A DNA stretch of 28,928 nucleotides, taken from the NCBI GenBank assembly GCA_036501185.1, contig DASYAU010000102.1, forward strand, positions 1 to 28,928. The letters are read 5' to 3'. Below, in pieces: positions 15,958 to 23,508 of this stretch (its first letter is position 1; each line of letters starts with the position of its first letter). The notes under the pieces were generated by a model. The model saw only the letters and a program-made list of their open reading frames with translations. It was not told the DNA's origin and ran no database searches. Source of the DNA: Korobacter sp036501185 (GTDB lineage: Bacteria > Acidobacteriota > Terriglobia > Terriglobales > Acidobacteriaceae). The translations under genes were made by a program, and so were the position numbers.

Positions 15958-17091
15958 ATGAGCGTGACCTCACAACCCGTAGTCCTCGAAACGGAGAAGG
16001 CTCTCGACGTTGTCCCCGAGCGCTCGCGCCTGCGCGTCAATTGGCAACTAAAGACTTTGTTGCCGGTAGCAGCGGCGTTGTTGAACGGCCTGTTGCTGTT
16101 TGTGTTGCTGACCGTCTCCCTGGATGCGGGCCCGCGCCGCTCCGTCATCGCGATTGCGACTGCCGGCGCGTTCATCATTTGCGCGATCATCATGGCGACG
16201 CTCGGGTTCTTTGTTCGCCGCCCCATGGTCGAGCTCCAGCAGAAGATTGCACTCGTCCAGCAGGGCGATCTGAACGTTGCCGTCGATTTCGCGGAACGAA
16301 ACGATGAGATCGGCGACCTCGGACGCGATTTCAACTCCATGGTGCGGCAATTGCGCGAGAGCCGCGAAGAGATCCAGCGCCTGCACCGCACGCAGATGTC
16401 GCGCGCCGAGCATCTTGCCACCCTCGGTGAACTCGCCGCCGGACTGGCCCACGAGATCCGTAATCCGCTTGCTGGAATCGCCGGCGTCATCGACATTATC
16501 GGTCGCGATCTGCCGGTCAACAGCCCGGCTTGTGCGGTCGTCAAAGAGGTCAAGCAGGAAGCGATTCACATCAATCGCATTCTCAGCGATCTTCTCGAAA
16601 CTGCGCGACCCAAACAGCCGCAATTCAAGACCGCTGACATTTCCGCGACGATCCAGCACGCCATCATGTTCGCGCGCGAACATGCGACCACGCGCTCCAT
16701 CCAGATCGATTTCATCGCAAAACACGTCTTACCACCCGTAGAGCACGACCCGTCTCAGATCCACCAGGTGTTACTCAACATGTTGCTCAACGCGATCCAG
16801 GCGGTTGGGCAGGATGGCAACATCGTGGTGACTCTCGACAATCATGACGGCTATGCCGCTATCTCCATTGCCGACAATGGCCCCGGGATTCCTGCCGAAA
16901 CGCTGAAGAACATCTTCCGCCCGTTTTTCACTACCAAGGGGCACGGAACCGGGCTTGGGCTGTCTCTGGCGCGGAGGATTGTGGACGACCATTTTGGCCG
17001 GATCGAGGTCGCCAGCACGCCCGGCCGGGGTACTACTTTTGTAGTATTCGTACCCTACCAGCGGCCCCATCCTCAGCCGTCACAATCGTAG
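15958..17091 (+). CDS. Membrane sensor histidine kinase, 377 aa
   Basis: Domains in order are two membrane segments (about 31-53 and 63-87), a HAMP linker (about 88-141), the phosphoacceptor box LAAGLAHEIRNPLAGI with His165, and an ATPase domain. The ATPase boxes are LLNMLLNAIQA (N), DNGPGI (G1), FRPFFTTK (F) and GTGLGL (G2). The loop between the membrane segments is only about ten residues, so there is no periplasmic sensor domain; the signal must be felt in the membrane, by HAMP or by a partner. It resembles NtrB/AtoS-class kinases. The ATG at 15958 has no clear ribosome site and follows a stem-loop. The regulator gene starts 18 bases after its stop, making the pair cognate partners. Confidence 0.93.
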   Translation: MSVTSQPVVLETEKALDVVPERSRLRVNWQLKTLLPVAAALLNGLLLFVLLTVSLDAGPRRSVIAIATAGAFIICAIIMATLGFFVRRPMVELQQKIALVQQGDLNVAVDFAERNDEIGDLGRDFNSMVRQLRESREEIQRLHRTQMSRAEHLATLGELAAGLAHEIRNPLAGIAGVIDIIGRDLPVNSPACAVVKEVKQEAIHINRILSDLLETARPKQPQFKTADISATIQHAIMFAREHATTRSIQIDFIAKHVLPPVEHDPSQIHQVLLNMLLNAIQAVGQDGNIVVTLDNHDGYAAISIADNGPGIPAETLKNIFRPFFTTKGHGTGLGLSLARRIVDDHFGRIEVASTPGRGTTFVVFVPYQRPHPQPSQS

Positions 17092-17109
17092 TAACCTATC
17101 CTCAATCGC

Positions 17110-18567
17110 ATGCCCGCAGAGAAGATTCTTATTGTTGACGATGAACGACTCGTTCGCTGGTCGCTGCGCCAGAAGTGCGAGGAATGGGGCTATCACGTTG
17201 TCGAGGCCGAAAACGGCGCCGCCGGACTTCGCCTTGCCCACAACGAGAGCCCGGACCTCGTGCTGCTCGACGTGCGCTTACCCGACATGGGTGGTCTTGA
17301 GATCCTGAAGAATCTGAAAGAATCCGGCGATGGCCGCGCGGTCATCATGATCACCGCCGACCCGCAGCTCGAGGACGTAAAGCTGGCGCTGAAACTTGGC
17401 GCCTATGACTTCGTCGGCAAGCCGCTCGATTTTGACGAGCTTTCAGTCGCAGTTAAGAACGCGCTGGAAACCACACGCCTGCGGACGGAAGTCGAATCGC
17501 TGCGCGGCGAAGTTCGCCGCCGTCATGGCTATCACGACATCATCGGTGTTTCGCACAAGATGACCGAACTGATGTCGTTCGTCACGAAGATTGCGACCAG
17601 CGAAGCCACCACGATCCTGGTGCAGGGCGAGAGCGGCACGGGCAAAGATCTCGTCGCCAAGGCGATTCATTACCAGAGCCGCCGGCAGGAAAAACCGTTC
17701 ATCGCGATCAACTGTTCGGCGATCCCCGAAACGCTGATGGAAGCCGAACTCTTCGGTCACGAGAAGGGCGCTTTCACGGATGCAAAGGCGCTAAAGAAGG
17801 GCCTGTTCGAGGCGGCCGACGGTGGCACGCTCTTCCTCGATGAAATCGGCGAACTCTCGCCGCTCCTCCAGGCAAAACTCTTACGCGTATTGGAAGACCA
17901 GGTGATCCGCCGGGTTGGCGGTGTGCGCGACATGCAAGTCGATGTACGCGTCATTGCCGCGTCGAACCGCGATCTCGAGAAGATGGTTCGCGACGGTGAG
18001 TTCCGTCAAGACCTTTACTACCGCCTCGCGATCATCTCGATTTTTCTGCCCACCCTGCGTGAGCGCACGGAAGACATCCTGCCGCTGGTAGAGTTCTTCA
18101 TTGAGCGTTACAACCGAAAATTCAAGAAGAACATTCGCGGTGTCACCGACGCTACCCGCCGCCTTCTGCTCAAGCATGAGTGGCCAGGTAACGTTCGCGA
18201 ACTGAAAAACGCGATCGAGCGCGCGATGATCCTGGAAGAAACCGAGAAGCTGCGACCAGAATATTTGCCCTTCGCTGTAGCGCAGCAGCATGCTGCTTTC
18301 ACTGCTTTCGAAAGTGCCAACGCGAACGGCAACCACTCGGGACAGCAACTCGATAACGGTCGCAGCCTGCCGCGGCTGGTGATTCCAGAAGGCGGCACGT
18401 CGCTGGAGGAAATCGAGCGCGCGTTCGTGGAAATGGCGATGAAGGAAGCGAACGGCAACCAGACGCAGGCCGCGAAACTGCTCGACATAAGCCGCGATGC
18501 TCTTCGTTACAAGTTGAAGAAATTCGGCGTGACCCATGAAGACGACGATGCCATGGCAGCCAACTAA
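17110..18567 (+). CDS. NtrC-family sigma-54-dependent response regulator, 485 aa
   Basis: The receiver domain has acidic D10-D11, phosphoacceptor Asp54 and Lys104. An AAA+ domain follows with Walker A GESGTGKD (173-180), Walker B LFLDEIGE (241-248) and the R-finger region DLYYRLAIISIFLPTLRER. A Fis-type helix-turn-helix closes the protein (NGNQTQAAKLLDISRDALRYKLKKFG). The sigma-54 contact loop reads GAFTDA (220-225) instead of the canonical GAFTGA, with Asp at position 224. Loops of this form occur in other family members, so it is probably functional. The protein should activate sigma-54 promoters when phosphorylated by the kinase encoded just upstream. Targets are unknown; cytochrome c genes nearby are candidates by location only. 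Its stop overlaps the convergent hemolysin-III gene by four bases. Confidence 0.95.
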   Translation: MPAEKILIVDDERLVRWSLRQKCEEWGYHVVEAENGAAGLRLAHNESPDLVLLDVRLPDMGGLEILKNLKESGDGRAVIMITADPQLEDVKLALKLGAYDFVGKPLDFDELSVAVKNALETTRLRTEVESLRGEVRRRHGYHDIIGVSHKMTELMSFVTKIATSEATTILVQGESGTGKDLVAKAIHYQSRRQEKPFIAINCSAIPETLMEAELFGHEKGAFTDAKALKKGLFEAADGGTLFLDEIGELSPLLQAKLLRVLEDQVIRRVGGVRDMQVDVRVIAASNRDLEKMVRDGEFRQDLYYRLAIISIFLPTLRERTEDILPLVEFFIERYNRKFKKNIRGVTDATRRLLLKHEWPGNVRELKNAIERAMILEETEKLRPEYLPFAVAQQHAAFTAFESANANGNHSGQQLDNGRSLPRLVIPEGGTSLEEIERAFVEMAMKEANGNQTQAAKLLDISRDALRYKLKKFGVTHEDDDAMAAN

Positions 18568-19220
18568 GCTCGCAATCCTGGCCTGACCACGTATTCCATC
18601 ACCGCGACGAAGTGGCAGACGCTTCCACCAAGCACGAACAAATGCCAGACGAAGTGGAAGTAAGGAATGCGGTCCTTCGCATAAAAGGCGACGCCGCCGG
18701 TGTAGAAGACCCCGCCTGCCATCAGCCACAAGAACCCAGTGAGTGGCAGCGTACGCAGCAGGGGCTTAATCGCGATGATTACCAGCCAGCCCATTAGGAT
18801 GTAAAGCGCTGAAGAGAGCCCTTCGAAGCGTCCCGTGGCGAATGCTTTTAAGACGATTCCTGCGGCGGCAATCGCCCACACCAAGCCGAACAGCGTCCAT
18901 CCCCAACCGCCGCGAAGAACGATCAACGTGAACGGTGTGTAGGTGCCGGCAATGAGCAGGTAGATGGAATCGTGATCGAGCACGCGGAAGATGCGTCGCG
19001 CTCGGGGCGCACGGATCGCGTGATAGAGCGTCGAGATGAGATAGAGCAGGCAGAGAGTTACGCCGTAAACGCTGACGCTCACGATGAGCCGCGCACCACC
19101 ACGCATGCTCGCCATTACGATGAGAGCAATCAAGCCTATCGCGCTCAGCATCGCGCCGATGCCGTGCGTCACGCTGTTGGCAATCGCTTCACCCAACTTC
19201 CAGGGTTCAAGATCGTGCAC
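18564..19220 (-). CDS. Hemolysin III / YqfA family (PAQR-type) membrane protein, 218 aa
   Basis: The protein has seven hydrophobic segments and the family's conserved polar residues. THGIGAMLS is in the first segment, LISTLYHAIRAP after the third, RVLDHDSIYLLIAGTYTPF in the next, and HFVWHLFVLGGSVCHFVAV at the C-terminus, giving the His/Asp/His set that binds a metal in PAQR proteins. Length is typical. The name hemolysin III is historical; bacterial members are thought to act in membrane lipid homeostasis, and no toxin role is implied. Start ATG 19220 has no strong ribosome site. It lies 132 bases after the third TPR gene on the same strand and may be read with it. Its stop codon overlaps the stop of the convergent response-regulator gene. 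Confidence 0.92.
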   Translation of the reverse strand: MHDLEPWKLGEAIANSVTHGIGAMLSAIGLIALIVMASMRGGARLIVSVSVYGVTLCLLYLISTLYHAIRAPRARRIFRVLDHDSIYLLIAGTYTPFTLIVLRGGWGWTLFGLVWAIAAAGIVLKAFATGRFEGLSSALYILMGWLVIIAIKPLLRTLPLTGFLWLMAGGVFYTGGVAFYAKDRIPYFHFVWHLFVLGGSVCHFVAVMEYVVRPGLRA

Positions 19221-19352
19221 AGAAAAATTGTAGGATTTTCAGACACACGCGACTGTAAGACTTTTGTCGCAAATAAAACCGGAACCATACTCTGCGCGGG
19301 CATGGTCCCGGGAGCGCTAGTTATGATTGCGGGTTGCTGCGCTCAAACCGCG

Positions 19353-20000
19353 CTAGCTCTTTTGTTTCGCTTCTTGAATCATCTGCTCAACCTTTGCTCG
19401 GTCGGGATAATTCGGGTTCACGCGTAGCAGCTCCTGCCAACTGGCGATCGCACCCTTCGAATCCTTCTTGCCTTGGAAGAGCACCACACCTCGGTTGAAC
19501 AACGTGCCGTTGTGCGAGGGGTTGTAACTGAGCGACTTCGCGAACTCGCGCAACGCGCCATCGGCATCGCCGCTGTACCACATCGCGGTTCCCATATCAG
19601 TGCGGACATCGGGATCGTTCGGTCGTATGTTGAGCGCCTTTTGGTAATACTCGATAGCCTGCGCGTACACTTGGCTGTCGTAGTAGAGATTGCCAATTTG
19701 CGCCAGCAGGTCGGGGTCGTTCGGACGCTGTTCCAGCTTTGCAAGCATCGGAGCGGCTGCCGAATTCACGTCCCCAACGGTTAAGCGCGGTGAGCTTTGG
19801 CTGAAGGTTGAAGGTTGCGTTGTGCTGCTGGTGGTGGCAGCGGCGACGCTGTTGTTGTCCGTATAGGAACCGTGCAACAGCCACCCGATGCCGATACCCA
19901 CAATCAGTGTGATCGCCGCGAGGACGTACGACTGGGTGCTCGTCCACGCGCCCGAGGGGGAAGATGAGGGTCGTTTTACTTGCGCAGATTGCTTTGCCAT
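19353..20000 (-). CDS. Membrane-anchored TPR protein (paralogue 3 of 3), 215 aa
   Basis: The N-terminus MAKQSAQVKRPSSSPSGAWTSTQSYVLAAITLIVG has the same W-T-x-x-Q-x-Y entry to a single membrane segment as the two other paralogues, and the segment ends GWLLHGS. A Ser/Thr linker leads to PMLAKLEQRPNDPDLLAQIGNLYYDSQVYAQAIEYYQKALNIRPNDPDVRTDMGTAMWYSGDADGALREFAKSLSYNPSH and a final unit ending QMIQEAKQKS. It is much closer to paralogue 1 (shared GNLYYD, AI-YYQKAL, VRTDMGTA, VEQMI-AK) than to paralogue 2. The start has a weak GGGAA. It lies 49 bases after hemA on the same strand, so it is probably co-transcribed with heme synthesis, which fits a cytochrome c link. Function is inferred. Confidence 0.85.
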   Translation of the reverse strand: MAKQSAQVKRPSSSPSGAWTSTQSYVLAAITLIVGIGIGWLLHGSYTDNNSVAAATTSSTTQPSTFSQSSPRLTVGDVNSAAAPMLAKLEQRPNDPDLLAQIGNLYYDSQVYAQAIEYYQKALNIRPNDPDVRTDMGTAMWYSGDADGALREFAKSLSYNPSHNGTLFNRGVVLFQGKKDSKGAIASWQELLRVNPNYPDRAKVEQMIQEAKQKS

Positions 20001-20013
20001 AACATGTTTCCCG

Positions 20014-20051
20014 GAGGCTCAGCCTCTCGTCATTCAGGAGCTGAAGCTCCT
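20014..20051. repeat. Pair of tandem palindromes between hemA and the TPR gene (REP-like)
   Basis: Two compact palindromes lie in the short gap. GAGGC-TCA-GCCTC is at 20014-20026, and AGGAGCT-GA-AGCTCCT at 20036-20051 touches the hemA stop codon. Neither is followed by a T-run on the minus strand, so they are not ordinary terminators. Paired palindromes of this shape suggest an extragenic repeat or a processing site. Copy number cannot be judged from this window. Confidence 0.45.
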
Positions 20052-21372
20052 AGTTTCTGGTGCCGGCGGCAGCCTGTTTCGGCTGATCGAGGTGGAACAG
20101 GCGCTGCACAGCTGACGTCAGCATGTCCTGATCACCTCGTTCTGGGAGTTCCTTCAATTCACGGGCCAAGGATCCAGCAATACGTTGGGTTATATGTGCA
20201 GTTAACGCAGACATCGCCTGGTCCTGGTCTTCCGTGAAAGGGCCTAACTCTTGGCGCAGGGACTCCAGTTCCTGCCGGCAAAGTTCATCGAGGCGGTTGC
20301 GCAGCGCCACAATCGTCGGCACCACGCGCTCGGCTAACAGCTTGCGCCGGAAGCCGCGGGCTTCTTCCGCCAGAATTTTTTCCGCAGCCACCGCGGCGGA
20401 TTGTCGCTCGCCTTCGTTGTGCTGCACTACTTTCTCAAGATCGTCCATGTCGAACAGGTGTACGCCTTCTACCTGCCGCACCGCCGGATCGATGTCGCGA
20501 GGCACGGCGATATCGATCATCACAATCGGCCGATAGCCGCGCAGTGCCTGGATGCGTTCCGCATCCTGCCGCTCGATCACAAAGTGCGGACACGAGGTCG
20601 AGCTGACGATTATGTCCGCCTGGTCGAGGTGGGGCGCGCGCTCGTCGAGCGATACCGCGATCCCTCCGACCTTCTCGCTAAATTCTTCTGCCTTGTGCAG
20701 CGTTCGGTTGATGACGCAGATCTTCGAAGCGCCGTTGTTCATCAGGTAGCGTGCGGCAAGTTCGCTCATCTTGCCTGCGCCCATGAGAACCACGCTCTTG
20801 TCGAACAACTCCCCGAGAACCCGCTTTGAAAGTTCCACGCTGGTGTAAGGGATTGAGACTGCCGCATTGCCAATCGCGGTTTCGTTGCGCACGCGCTTGG
20901 AAACCGTGAGAGCCTTCTGCATGACTGCGTCGAGAAAACGCCCGGTCGCGCCAGCACTCTGTGCCTGCGACCACGCGGTTTTGAACTGTCCTACGATTTC
21001 TGGTTCGCCAATCACCATCGAATCCAAACTCGAGGCGACGCGGAAAACATGCATCAAGGCAACGTCGTCCATCAGTCGGTAGAAGTGCGACCAGTCGCTC
21101 ATCTTCAGGCCGTACTCCTGGGTAAGGAAGCGGAGGACGGAGTTGGCGGCTTCGCCTGGATCACTGGTCCAGAGGATGAATTCCGTGCGATTACACGTCG
21201 CGAGCACGATGACCTCATCAATGCCTTCGGCGCGCACCAAGTGGTGCAACGCCTCGTAGCGCCGCAATTCGTTCATCCAGAAGCGCTCGCGCACGGCCAC
21301 CGGCGAGGTTTTAAAGTTCAATCCAACGACCACTAAACTTGGGTCCACAGGACACTTCTCCACGACTGACAC
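20050..21372 (-). CDS. hemA: Glutamyl-tRNA reductase, 440 aa
   Basis: HemA makes glutamate-1-semialdehyde from glutamyl-tRNA with NADPH, the first step of C5 heme synthesis. The N-terminal catalytic domain has VVVGLNFKTSPVAVRERF and the catalytic Cys60 in LATCNRTE. Next come SLDSMVIGEPEIVGQFKTAW, where the family usually has GExQILGQVK, then the Rossmann segment SVVLMGAGKMSELAARYL near 192-210, NRT, and IDIAVPRDIDP. The C-terminal dimerisation helix includes RLDELCRQEL. The start is not ATG: the longest frame uses GTG at 21372 with no ribosome site, while a GTG at 21348 (nine residues in) has GGAG upstream and may be the true start. No hemC or hemD follows; the downstream gene is a TPR protein. 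It is divergent from the cytochrome c gene. Confidence 0.95.
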   Translation of the reverse strand: MSVVEKCPVDPSLVVVGLNFKTSPVAVRERFWMNELRRYEALHHLVRAEGIDEVIVLATCNRTEFILWTSDPGEAANSVLRFLTQEYGLKMSDWSHFYRLMDDVALMHVFRVASSLDSMVIGEPEIVGQFKTAWSQAQSAGATGRFLDAVMQKALTVSKRVRNETAIGNAAVSIPYTSVELSKRVLGELFDKSVVLMGAGKMSELAARYLMNNGASKICVINRTLHKAEEFSEKVGGIAVSLDERAPHLDQADIIVSSTSCPHFVIERQDAERIQALRGYRPIVMIDIAVPRDIDPAVRQVEGVHLFDMDDLEKVVQHNEGERQSAAVAAEKILAEEARGFRRKLLAERVVPTIVALRNRLDELCRQELESLRQELGPFTEDQDQAMSALTAHITQRIAGSLARELKELPERGDQDMLTSAVQRLFHLDQPKQAAAGTRN

Positions 21373-21481
21373 AACTTGCTAGTGCATCCGCCATGCCAAA
21401 CCTCCGCGGCTTGTACTACCAATGTGGACTCGTGGAATCAGCAACTTACAACTACATTCGGAGTTGTTACCAGTGAACACG

Positions 21482-21541
21482 GTCACTGCAGTGCGGCATC
21501 TCACCCCGGTTCGGGTGTTTTGCCCCTAGCTGCACTGTGAC
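21482..21541. promoter_or_regulatory. Structured element between hemA and the cytochrome c gene
   Basis: The 271-base divergent gap contains a nested inverted repeat. GTCAC at 21482-21486 and AGTGC at 21490-21494 pair with GCACT and GTGAC at 21532-21541, with a three-base bulge. These enclose a second hairpin, CACCC / GGGTG at 21502-21517, followed by TTTT. CACTGCAGTG (21484-21493) is also a perfect palindrome by itself. It could be an operator array or a folded leader; the sequence does not decide. Confidence 0.4.
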
Positions 21542-21643
21542 AACGATTTGCGCTGCCCGGCAGTACAGGCCTAGACTGTCGCGGAAGTCCGAGAAAGCCG
21601 GGACTCGGGGCTCTGCAAAAATTAACGGTTGGAGGAACTCCTC

Positions 21644-21946
21644 ATGAAAAAATTGGTTGCAGGCATGTCGCTCGCGGCTCTCGTAATGGCCGGTACCATG
21701 GCCTTCGGAGCGGGCGCGGACGACTACAAAGCAAAATGCGCCATGTGTCACGGCGCCGACGGCAAAGGTCAAATGGCCCAGAAGATGGGATCGAAAGCAC
21801 TCACCGATCCCGCTGTGCAGAGCATGAGCGCCGCTGATATTGCAAAAGTGATCAGCGACGGCAAAGGCAAAATGACTGGCTTCAAAGGCAAGCTCAGCGA
21901 CGATCAGATCGCTGCTGTTGCGGCTTACGTAAAGACACTCAAGTAA
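21644..21946 (+). CDS. Exported monoheme class I cytochrome c, 100 aa
   Basis: This is a small electron carrier exported by Sec and matured in the periplasm. The signal peptide is MKKLVAGMSLAALVMAGTMAFGAGA, cleaved near residue 25. The mature protein has one heme-binding CAMCH (C32, C35, H36) followed by GADGKGQMAQKMG, and ends LSDDQIAAVAAYVKTLK, the typical C-terminal helix. Met77 in GKMTGFKGKL is the likely axial ligand. The start at 21644 has GGAGG eight bases upstream; an in-frame earlier start lacks a ribosome site. A strong terminator follows, so it is a single-gene transcript. It is an obvious client of the ResB-CcsA pair in this window; its redox partners are unknown. Confidence 0.95.
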   Translation: MKKLVAGMSLAALVMAGTMAFGAGADDYKAKCAMCHGADGKGQMAQKMGSKALTDPAVQSMSAADIAKVISDGKGKMTGFKGKLSDDQIAAVAAYVKTLK

Positions 21947-21962
21947 TCGATCCTGTTTTGAG

Positions 21963-21987
21963 AAAGGCGGCCCAGGCCGCCTTTTTT
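21963..21987 (+). terminator. Intrinsic terminator of the cytochrome c gene
   Basis: AAAGGCGGC pairs with GCCGCCTTT around CCAG and runs into TTTTTT. It begins 16 bases past the stop. Confidence 0.93.
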
Positions 21988-22082
21988 GTTGCCGCAAATT
22001 TGTTGCTACCCGCGCCTTGGCACGAATCGTTTGCGCAGCGCCGCTCGTCCATTCAGAGAGACGAAAGCTACGGAGGGGATGC

Positions 22083-22550
22083 ATGCGTGTTGGATTACTT
22101 GTCCCGGTTTTGCTTTTTGGCGGTGGGTTGCTCGCGCAATCGCCGAGCAAGTGTTCGCGACCCGAACTGGCTGGGCAAACAAAGGACGCGGCGACGGTGG
22201 TTCGCCTGGAACGCGAATGGTCGGCGGCGTTCATGCGCGGAGATACTGACTTCGAAGCTTGCTTGCTGCTGCCGGAGTATCAGGAGATTACCAGCCACGG
22301 CAAAGTCGACGACTTGTCGGCTGAACTCGCGCACGCCGCGAAGAACAAGGGCAAGAATTTGCCGATGCCGGAGTTTCATGCGCCCACTGTTTTGCTGCGC
22401 GATGACGTTGCCGTGGCCCACGGCGATGTGCATTACAAAGACGCCGCGGGTAAAGACCACGAGATGCAGTATGCCGACTTCTACCACTGGGAGAATGGCG
22501 GCTGGCGCGTCTTCTTCGCACAACAGACCAGCGTGCCGAGCGGGAGCTGA
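22083..22550 (+). CDS. Secreted NTF2-like (SnoaL/DUF4440-type) protein, 155 aa
   Basis: ATG 22083 follows a strong GGAGGGG. The first 19 residues, MRVGLLVPVLLFGGGLLAQ, form a signal peptide. The mature part matches the cystatin-like NTF2 fold: an N-terminal helix with VVRLEREWSAAFMRGDTDFEACLLLPEYQEIT, a middle stretch KVDDLSAELAHAAK, then strands FHAPTVLLRDDVAVAHGDVHYKDAAGKDHEMQYADFYHWENGGWRVFFAQQT. The E-W-x-x-A-x-x-x-x-D opening and the closing W-R-V strand are typical of this group. Members include small enzymes and binding proteins, so no reaction can be assigned. It ends four bases before the convergent alpha/beta hydrolase gene; no terminator was seen between them. Confidence 0.8.
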   Translation: MRVGLLVPVLLFGGGLLAQSPSKCSRPELAGQTKDAATVVRLEREWSAAFMRGDTDFEACLLLPEYQEITSHGKVDDLSAELAHAAKNKGKNLPMPEFHAPTVLLRDDVAVAHGDVHYKDAAGKDHEMQYADFYHWENGGWRVFFAQQTSVPSGS

Positions 22551-22554
22551 CGTT

Positions 22555-23508
22555 TCACTTCAATTCTGGAATCGCCGTCAGCGTCTCTTCCGGAACATTT
22601 CCAATCCCAATGTACTTACGCAGCCAGAAGTAGCGGTCCACTCGTGCGTCGGCATTGAGTGCATGGCCGGAGTCGTACCACTTCACCGCTTTCGGGGCGG
22701 CGACGGCTTCTGCGCTTTTTTCGAACATTGCTTTGCTGCCGAACTCGTCGTGGGTGGCGTTCTGGAGTAGCACGGGCGCTTTCCCCTGCAGGCTCACGTA
22801 ATGAACCGGGTCAGTCCAGTCGACCTTGTCGAGATAGGCGTTGATCTTGTCGTCGCCGTACTGCTTGCGGAATGCGACGATGGGCGGATCGTCCGAGTTC
22901 ATCTCCGCGCGAGTCGAATAATTTCCCGCCATCAGCACCAACGTTGCGAATCTCGGCTCTACCGCACGCAAGATCCCGCCGACCATCGCGTCATAGCTGT
23001 GGCCCACATAGGCAATCTTCTCCGGGTTCACATCCTTTCGCCGCACCAGCAGGTCGACGGCGCGCCGAAGATCGATCACTTGCTGCGTGAGCACCTCGCT
23101 CTCCTGCATGCTGAACGGATCACTGTCGGCCTTGAACCCTGGCCGGACGAACACGCCATCGATCATGAATCCAACCGTTCCGGCCTTCGCATACGCGACC
23201 GCCTCATCGAGAAACTCGGAGCGGTTCGAGGTTTGCGGAGACTTCTCCGTGTTCCGCCAATGCGAGTACACCACGGCAGGGAACGGCCCTTCGCCCGCCG
23301 GAAGCACCAGGTAGGAGGTGACGCGTCCGCCTTTCGGGCTGGCATACGACAAATCCACCACGCGCACGGTGCCGCGCGCCTGCGTCGAATTTTCTTTTAC
23401 GTCGAGTGGGGCGCGTGCGTCGTAATCGAAGTGGCTCGCATATTCCTTGGGAAGGTCTTGCACCAACGCTACGAACGAGAGTAGTAGGAAGCAAAATAGA
23501 TATTTCAT
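22555..23508 (-). CDS. Exported alpha/beta hydrolase (dienelactone-hydrolase-like), 317 aa
   Basis: ATG 23508 is used because AGGAG sits six bases upstream and the first residues (MKYLFCFLLLSFVALVQ) form a signal peptide. The frame continues open upstream to a GTG at 23637. Catalytic features are the nucleophile elbow YVGHSYDAMVGG with Ser171, an acidic residue in LQNATHDEFG, and His in WYDSGHALNADARVDR. The elbow reads G-H-S-Y-D where the family normally has G-x-S-x-G, so the turn after Ser carries Asp instead of Gly. Strands and helices around it (FPAVVYSHWRN, AVAYAKAGTVGFMIDG, LRRAVDLLVRR) fit peptidase S9 or dienelactone hydrolases. The substrate is unknown. It follows pgeF on the same strand and may be co-transcribed with it. 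Confidence 0.83.
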   Translation of the reverse strand: MKYLFCFLLLSFVALVQDLPKEYASHFDYDARAPLDVKENSTQARGTVRVVDLSYASPKGGRVTSYLVLPAGEGPFPAVVYSHWRNTEKSPQTSNRSEFLDEAVAYAKAGTVGFMIDGVFVRPGFKADSDPFSMQESEVLTQQVIDLRRAVDLLVRRKDVNPEKIAYVGHSYDAMVGGILRAVEPRFATLVLMAGNYSTRAEMNSDDPPIVAFRKQYGDDKINAYLDKVDWTDPVHYVSLQGKAPVLLQNATHDEFGSKAMFEKSAEAVAAPKAVKWYDSGHALNADARVDRYFWLRKYIGIGNVPEETLTAIPELK

